From: Symbiodinium natans
Taxonomy: Eukaryota > Sar > Dinophyceae > Suessiales > Symbiodiniaceae
Assembly: GCA_905221605.1 (NCBI GenBank)
Contig: CAJNDS010002153.1
Coordinates: 227,501-254,497 of the forward strand
Reading direction: 5' to 3'
DNA length: 26,997 nucleotides
The position numbers were made by a program, and so were the translations under genes. Of the stretch, positions 23,203-26,997 are shown in pieces (position 1 is the stretch's first letter; each line of letters begins with the position of its first letter). The notes beneath the pieces are model-generated. The model did no database searches. It was not told where the DNA came from and saw nothing but the letters and a program-made list of their open reading frames with translations.

Positions 23203-23276
23203 GATGCCCTAGAAGGGACCTTAGGGATTGACGACCAAAGGCCAAGCTATAGGGACCTAGTGGAAGGGAGGGCAGG
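23203..23276 (+). CDS. Best-supported candidate exon
   Basis: A pyrimidine-rich acceptor GTTCTTACTTACAG ends at 23202 and a GTAAGG donor follows at 23277. Between them DALEGTLGIDDQRPSYRDLV then EGRA is open and acidic, with mixed composition. Upstream is a G-rich array. No family recognised. Confidence 0.5.
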
Positions 23277-23422
23277 GTAAGGGAGGGAGGTAAGCTTCTG
23301 CCATACTTTCGGATCAAAGTCTGGTCTTCAACCCTAAAACCCTAGGCCTTAAAACGCCCTAGACCTCCTCCCTTACCAAACCAGCACATACACCAACCTC
23401 ATCAAAGCAAATAGTTGCACCC

Positions 23423-23672
23423 CCCAAACCCCAAACCCGAAACCCTAAACCCCAAACCCTCAACCCTAAACCACAAACCCTCAACCCTAAACCACAAACC
23501 CTCAACCCTAAACCACAAACCCTAAACCCTAGACACTAAACCCTAAACCCCAAACCCTAAACCCCGAAACCCCAAACCCTAGACCCTAAACCCCAAACCC
23601 CAAACCCTAAACCCTAAACCCTACTTAAACCCTAACCCTAAACCCTAAACCCTAAACCCTAAACCCTAAGCC
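23423..23672 (-). repeat. CCCTAAA array with a 21-bp higher-order unit
   Basis: Three consecutive 21-base units (CCCTCAA, CCCTAAA, CCACAAA) at about 23457-23522, then CCCCAAA/CCCTAAA mixtures. Confidence 0.95.
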
Positions 23673-23680
23673 CCCCAAAG

Positions 23681-23778
23681 ACCAAGCCGCAGGCCTCCTT
23701 CGCCGCCAGGAACGAAGCGCCCTGGAAGAACTCCGCTGGTGGAAGCTGGGAGCTGGTCACCTCAGACCCACATGTGGG
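23681..23778 (+). CDS. Candidate exon, 32 codons
   Basis: AGCCCCCCAAAG precedes TKPQASFAARNEAPWKNSAG then GSWELVTSDPHVG, mostly G/C-ending codons. The island ends GG|GTTTAG. A second open phase is the one compatible with the neighbouring exons. No family recognised. Confidence 0.4.
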
Positions 23779-23890
23779 GTTTAGGGTTTAGGGTTTAGGG
23801 TTTAGGGTTTAGGGTTTGGGGTTTGGGGTTTGGGGTTTAGGGTTTAGGGTTTAGGGTTTGAGGATTAGGGTTTAGGGTTTAGGGTTTGTT
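23776..23890 (+). repeat. TTTAGGG/TTTGGGG array
   Basis: About 16 units. Confidence 0.97.
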
Positions 23891-23901
23891 TTGGAACTCA
23901 G

Positions 23902-23962
23902 AACCTAATGCTGGCAGAGATAAGATCGGGGCTGAGCGGAGTTGTGCCACCTCTGCCGTCGG
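23902..23962 (+). CDS. Candidate exon with GTAAGC donor
   Basis: GGAACTCAG precedes NLMLAEIRSGLSGVVPPLPS and a good donor G|GTAAGC. The minus strand is also open (GLMAAYPTAEVAQLRSAPIL) after a CCTGTGGCCTCCCAG acceptor. The donor favours plus. Confidence 0.4.
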
Positions 23963-24009
23963 GTAAGCTGCCATCAGGCCTGACGTGGCGAAGGCTGGGA
24001 GGCCACAGG

Positions 24010-24172
24010 AGGTTTTGGGGTTTAGGGTTTAGGGTTTAGGGTTTAGGGTTTAGGGTTTAGGGTTTAGGGTTTTAGGGTTTTAGGGTTTTAGGGTTTTAGG
24101 GTCTTAGGGTTTTAGGGTTTTAGGGTTTTAGGGTTTTAGGGTTTTAGAATTTTAGGTTCAAGGTTTAGGGGC
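24010..24172 (+). repeat. TTTTAGGG octamer array
   Basis: Seven canonical TTTAGGG, then about 11 TTTTAGGG eight-base units (one TCTTAGGG). Confidence 0.97.
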
Positions 24173-24387
24173 TCTGGTGTCTTTGTGCACCAAGGACGAA
24201 AACAATTCAACGAACCCCGTCGTTGCTTAATGGGATTCATGTGGGAACTCTGAACCTAAATGAAGAGTGGCAAGTAAGATACCACTGGGATCCTATGGCA
24301 CTCTGACTCGAAACTGAGAACCCTCAATGCCGGGTTCCTATCCTGCCCCCCTACATACCCCACCCACCCCGGAAAGGACGCAACCCT
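24173..24387. other. Unique stretch, gene unclear
   Basis: GGGAACTCTGAACCTAAATG (about 24242) resembles GGAACTCAGAACCTAATG at 23894. A GTAAGA donor-like site lies at 24273. Confidence 0.3.
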
Positions 24388-24482
24388 AAGCCCCAAACAG
24401 CAACCCCCTCCCCCCTCCCAAACCAAACCCGAAGTCCCAAGCCCCAAACCCTAAGCCCTAAACCCTAAACCCTAAACCCTCA
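24388..24482 (-). repeat. CCCTAAA array
   Basis: Diverged at the left, about six clean units at the right. Confidence 0.9.
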
Positions 24483-24490
24483 ACGCCAAG

Positions 24491-24557
24491 CCTGGAGTCG
24501 GCGGCTGTAGACCGGCATAGTATGGGCAAAGCTCCTCACAGCAACAGGAACTTTTAG
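24491..24557 (+). CDS. Candidate exon
   Basis: AACGCCAAG precedes LESAAVDRHSMGKAPHSNRN, open until TAG at the array edge. Its phase fits the donor of the island at 23902-23962. Confidence 0.35.
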
Positions 24558-24675
24558 GGTTTAGGGTTTAGGGTTTAGGGTTTAGGGTTTAGGGTTTAGG
24601 GTTTGGGGTTTAGGGTTTAGGGTTTAGGGCTTAGGGTTTAGGGTTTAGGGTTTAGGGCCTGGGCTTCAGGGTTCA
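24551..24675 (+). repeat. TTTAGGG array
   Basis: About 16 units. Confidence 0.98.
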
Positions 24676-24775
24676 GGGCTCAGAGTTGCTCAGCGGCGAG
24701 CTCGGCTTATTTTTCTATATGGGGCCAACCAATTTCCTATTGCATCCCATCTGATTCCACCTCAGTTAAGCCCTC

Positions 24776-24835
24776 GACCCTAAACCCTAAACCCTAAACC
24801 CTAAACCCTAGACACTAAACCCCAAACCCTAACCC
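24776..24835 (-). repeat. CCCTAAA array
   Basis: About eight units. Confidence 0.97.
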
Positions 24836-24881
24836 TTTTTTAGGGCCCGACCCCACCACAACCTCGAACAAGGGCAGATTC

Positions 24882-25025
24882 TTCCTCCTCTTCCTCCTCT
24901 TACTCTTCTTATTATTCGTCGTCTTCTTCTGCTTCTTCTTCTTCTTCTTATTCTTCTTCTTATTCTTCTTCTTCTTCTTCGTATTCTTCTTCTTGTTATT
25001 ATTGTTCTTTTTCCTTTTGCCTTTT

Positions 25026-25056
<31 letters not shown>

Positions 25057-25076
25057 TTCTTCTTCTTCTTCTTCCT
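24882..25076. repeat. (CTT)n/(CTTATT)n polypyrimidine tract
   Basis: Nearly 200 bases of pyrimidine with scattered A/G on this strand, mostly CTT with TTATTC interruptions. Confidence 0.97.
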
Positions 25077-25077
25077 G

Positions 25078-25112
25078 TTTAGGGTTTAGGGGTTTAGGGC
25101 CATTTAGGGAGG
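25078..25112 (+). repeat. Short TTTAGGG tract
   Basis: Four imperfect units. Confidence 0.85.
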
Positions 25113-25123
25113 TTTATCCCCAG

Positions 25124-25160
25124 AAGGCCCGAGTGGTGGGGTACCCCAAGATTGGCTATG
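25124..25160 (+). CDS. Candidate exon
   Basis: GTTTATCCCCAG precedes KARVVGYPKIGY and a GTATCT donor. An alternative frame (RPEWWGTPRLAMVSRTELRR) is open longer. Confidence 0.3.
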
Positions 25161-25219
25161 GTATCTAGAACCGAGTTGCGCAGAGACCCCTAAAACCCCG
25201 CACGCGCCAGAAAAGAGAG

Positions 25220-25300
25220 GTTAGGGTTTAGGGTTTAGGGTTTAGGGTCTAGGGTTTAGGGTTTGGGGTTTGGGGTTTAGGGTTTAGGGTTAGGGTTTAG
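25220..25300 (+). repeat. TTTAGGG array
   Basis: About 11 units. Confidence 0.97.
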
Positions 25301-25324
25301 GATTGAAGGGTCCTTGACCCACAG

Positions 25325-25392
25325 CAAGATGCCCCACAACTGCTTCAACAGCCCCCGAAGCAAGCATGCACCTCTTTGGCGCGTTTCAGCTG
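25325..25392 (+). CDS. Well-supported candidate exon
   Basis: GGTCCTTGACCCACAG is the acceptor and GTAAGG the donor. The frame QDAPQLLQQPPKQACTSLAR then FS is Gln/Pro-rich and open. Both neighbouring arrays are G-rich, so the introns would consist of TTTAGGG DNA. No family recognised. Confidence 0.45.
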
Positions 25393-25414
25393 GTAAGGCC
25401 TGTCACACCCCTGT

Positions 25415-25480
25415 AAGGGTTAGGGTTTAGGGTCTAGGGTTTAGGGTTTAGGGTTTAAGGTTCAGATTTAGGGTTTAAGA
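25415..25480 (+). repeat. TTTAGGG array
   Basis: About nine units, last ones diverged. Confidence 0.93.
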
Positions 25481-25497
25481 CGAAGATGTCTTTTTAG

Positions 25498-25545
25498 GCG
25501 CTTGGGGGACAGCAACCAGAGCACAAAGCCTCGCACTACACCCCA
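25498..25545 (+). CDS. Candidate exon
   Basis: GATGTCTTTTTAG precedes ALGGQQPEHKASHYTP. The right end runs into a C-rich array. Confidence 0.3.
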
Positions 25546-25600
25546 AACCCTAAACCCTGAACCCCAAACCCTAGCCCTAAACCCTAAACCCTAAACCTCA
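25539..25600 (-). repeat. CCCTAAA array
   Basis: About eight units. Confidence 0.95.
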
Positions 25601-25658
25601 AGGCACGAAACCCTGAACCTTGGGTGGGCTCCTTACACTAGGCCGTACATTCCTGCAG

Positions 25659-25703
25659 GGCAGTGAGCCCCGGACCCAACATTCAAAACGGAATTTGTGT
25701 TAG
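25659..25703 (+). CDS. Candidate exon
   Basis: CCGTACATTCCTGCAG precedes GSEPRTQHSKRNL and a GTGTTA donor at the array edge. Confidence 0.35.
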   Translation, partial: GSEPRTQHSKRNLC

Positions 25704-25855
25704 GGTTTAGGGTTTAGGGTTTAGGGTTTAGGGTTTAGGGTTTAGGGTTTAGGGTTTAGTTAGGGTTTAGGGTTTAGGGCTTAGGGTTTGGGGTTTGGGG
25801 TTTAGGGTTTAGGGTTTGGGGTTTGGGGTCTAGGGTTCCCTAAACCCTAAACCCT
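25700..25855. repeat. TTTAGGG array meeting CCCTAAA head to head
   Basis: About 18 G-rich units, then at 25833-25838 an abrupt switch (TAGGGTTCCCTAAA) to three C-rich units. Confidence 0.97.
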
Positions 25856-25987
25856 CAGCCCCTCATCCCTCGTCCCTAAACCCTAACAGGGTTCCACATC
25901 CTCACGACATCAAGCTCCCATTCTCACCAAACCGCAAAATCTACACAACCTCAACGTCAAACGCCCCCAGAACCAACCCCAAACACA

Positions 25988-26352
25988 CCCCTAACCCTAA
26001 ACCCTAAACTCTAAACCAAAAACCCTAAGCCCTAAACCCTAAACCCTTAACCCTAAACACCCTGACCTGACCTTCAAACCCTCCAAACCCCCAGAACTAA
26101 ACCTTCCATACACGCTGCAAAAACACTCAAGCTCAACCCTGCAGTAGCCCCTAAGACCCGCAAAAACCTTAAGCCGTAAGACCCCCTAAACTCCAAAACC
26201 CTGAACCCCCCAAATCCCAAATCCCATATCCCAACCGCTGAACCCCTAAACCCCCTGAACTCCAAAACCCTAAACCCCCCACATCCCAAATCCCCAACCC
26301 CTGAACTCCTGAGCCCTAAACCCTAAACCCTAAACCCTAAACCCTAAACCCC
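25988..26352 (-). repeat. Degenerate CCCTAAA region
   Basis: Canonical units at 25990-26056 and 26308-26350. Between them are diverged CCCTGAAC, CCCAAAT and CCCCTAAA pieces. Confidence 0.8.
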
Positions 26353-26359
26353 CTGAAAG

Positions 26360-26464
26360 CCTGACAAGAACTGCAAGCATCTGAGCACCGAGCAGGCTGG
26401 CGGGATGAGAGCCGGCCATGGTCCCCAAGTGCTGCAGGCCGAAAGGCCTTGGGCTCCACCCTAA
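26360..26464 (+). CDS. Candidate exon
   Basis: CCCCTGAAAG precedes PDKNCKHLSTEQAGGMRAGH then GPQVLQAERPWAPP, open to TAA in the next array. The minus strand is also open (EPKAFRPAALGDHGRLSS). Confidence 0.3.
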   Translation, partial: PDKNCKHLSTEQAGGMRAGHGPQVLQAERPWAPP

Positions 26465-26590
26465 ACCCTAAACCCTAAACGTTAGGGTTTGGGTGTATTA
26501 GGGGTTTAGGGTTTAGTTAGGGTTGAGGGGTTTTGCGTTTGGAGGTTGAGTTTTAGGAGTTCAGGGTTGTGGGGGTTTAGGGTTTAGGAG
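26458..26590. repeat. CCCTAAA then TTTAGGG arrays
   Basis: Three C-rich units end at 26480 and, with only GTTAGGG between, turn into diverged G-rich units. Confidence 0.92.
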
Positions 26591-26619
26591 CCTTTGGAGG
26601 GAATCAGGAAGTAGGTATG

Positions 26620-26741
26620 CTTGGATGTTCATGGGCACTTATAACCGCAACTATAAATCTACTTATATCCTACTTAGGGGGGACGTATGGGGCTCATAAG
26701 TACAGATATAATTGGAGTTAAAAGAACCCTGAACCTCCAAG
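26620..26741. mobile_element. Miniature inverted-repeat element, copy 2
   Basis: Shares GTTCATGGG-ACTTATAACC, TAAATCTACTTATA-CCTACTTAG and CCCTGAACCTCCAAGTA with 22598-22716. Terminal inverted repeats are preserved, with inner changes near the right end. Confidence 0.75.
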
Positions 26742-26997
26742 TACTGGGGGATCCCGTGGAGAGTTGTATCAGGGGGTCTGGGCGAAATCACGTTTGAACC
26801 ACTCATGTTTGCAATATCCACTTGCTTGGAACAAAACATAGCAATTATATCGGTGCCGCCTGGATAACTGTCGCTTCTTTCGGATGCGCAGGGGCTAAGT
26901 GGGTAGAACAAAACATACCAGCCAGGGACATATTGTTTTTTCGAAATTCTGTGTCGTGCGTTTATATGTTCTATTTACGTATTGAGTGTGAGCTACT
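26742..26997 (-). CDS. Right-end stretch with a minus-strand open frame
   Basis: No arrays. A minus-strand frame from about 26911 reads FYPLSPCASERSDSYPGGTD then FCSKQVDIANMSGSNVISPR and runs into the inverted-repeat element, where it must end. It lacks an ATG at its start. Weak support as an exon. The final 85 bases show no gene. Confidence 0.2.

Noticed and set aside
1-26997. tRNA and rRNA genes
   Set aside because: I looked for T-loop (GGTTCGAATCC-type) and 5S or large rRNA signatures on both strands and saw none. A covariance-model scan would settle this.

Overview
The window looks like nuclear DNA of a eukaryotic alga or protist. The Arabidopsis-type telomere motif TTTAGGG/CCCTAAA occurs in more than sixty short interstitial arrays, there is no bacterial-style gene packing, and the sequence is rich in microsatellites, foldback repeats and homopolymer runs. 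A dinoflagellate (for example Symbiodiniaceae) fits best: telomere motif, very short exon-like islands, AG|G acceptors and TTGATTGA-type microsatellites. A chromerid, another alga or a plant cannot be excluded. I recognise no protein family, no rRNA and no tRNA.

Layout. (1) 1-4397 has no telomere-like arrays and reads like diverged or intron-split coding DNA. Three short Cys-x2-Cys-Gly modules lie in one frame between 101 and 752, and fragmentary open frames occur near 2475-3385. (2) 4398-4497 is a 100-base assembly gap followed by a C homopolymer, and the sequence character changes abruptly across it. (3) 4520-5770 starts the telomere-motif mosaic. (4) 5813-8162 is an AT-rich block bounded by long inverted repeats. 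It contains a CATATATA satellite, a degenerate ~20-bp AT-rich repeat and a tandem ~240-260-bp repeat full of EcoRI palindromes. (5) 8190-26600 is a mosaic of TTTAGGG arrays in both orientations separated by unique islands, many 60-130 bp long. (6) 26620-26997 holds the second copy of a small inverted-repeat element and array-free sequence.

Many islands read as short plus-strand exons: open frame, pyrimidine-AG acceptor and a GT donor, with the array forming the intron body. The clearest are near 14264, 14558, 16371, 17224, 18410, 19897, 22335, 23203, 23681, 23902 and 25325. Islands are short and GC-rich, so several frames are usually open and some read equally well on the minus strand. Each exon call is therefore tentative and no complete gene model is offered. 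Other structure includes a duplicated 0.5-0.7-kb module (10624-11304, 20055-20543), a pair of ~120-bp inverted-repeat elements (22598, 26620), a pair of ~130-bp dispersed repeats (12761, 15461), several foldback hairpins, and arrays in which one telomere-motif variant has been locally amplified.
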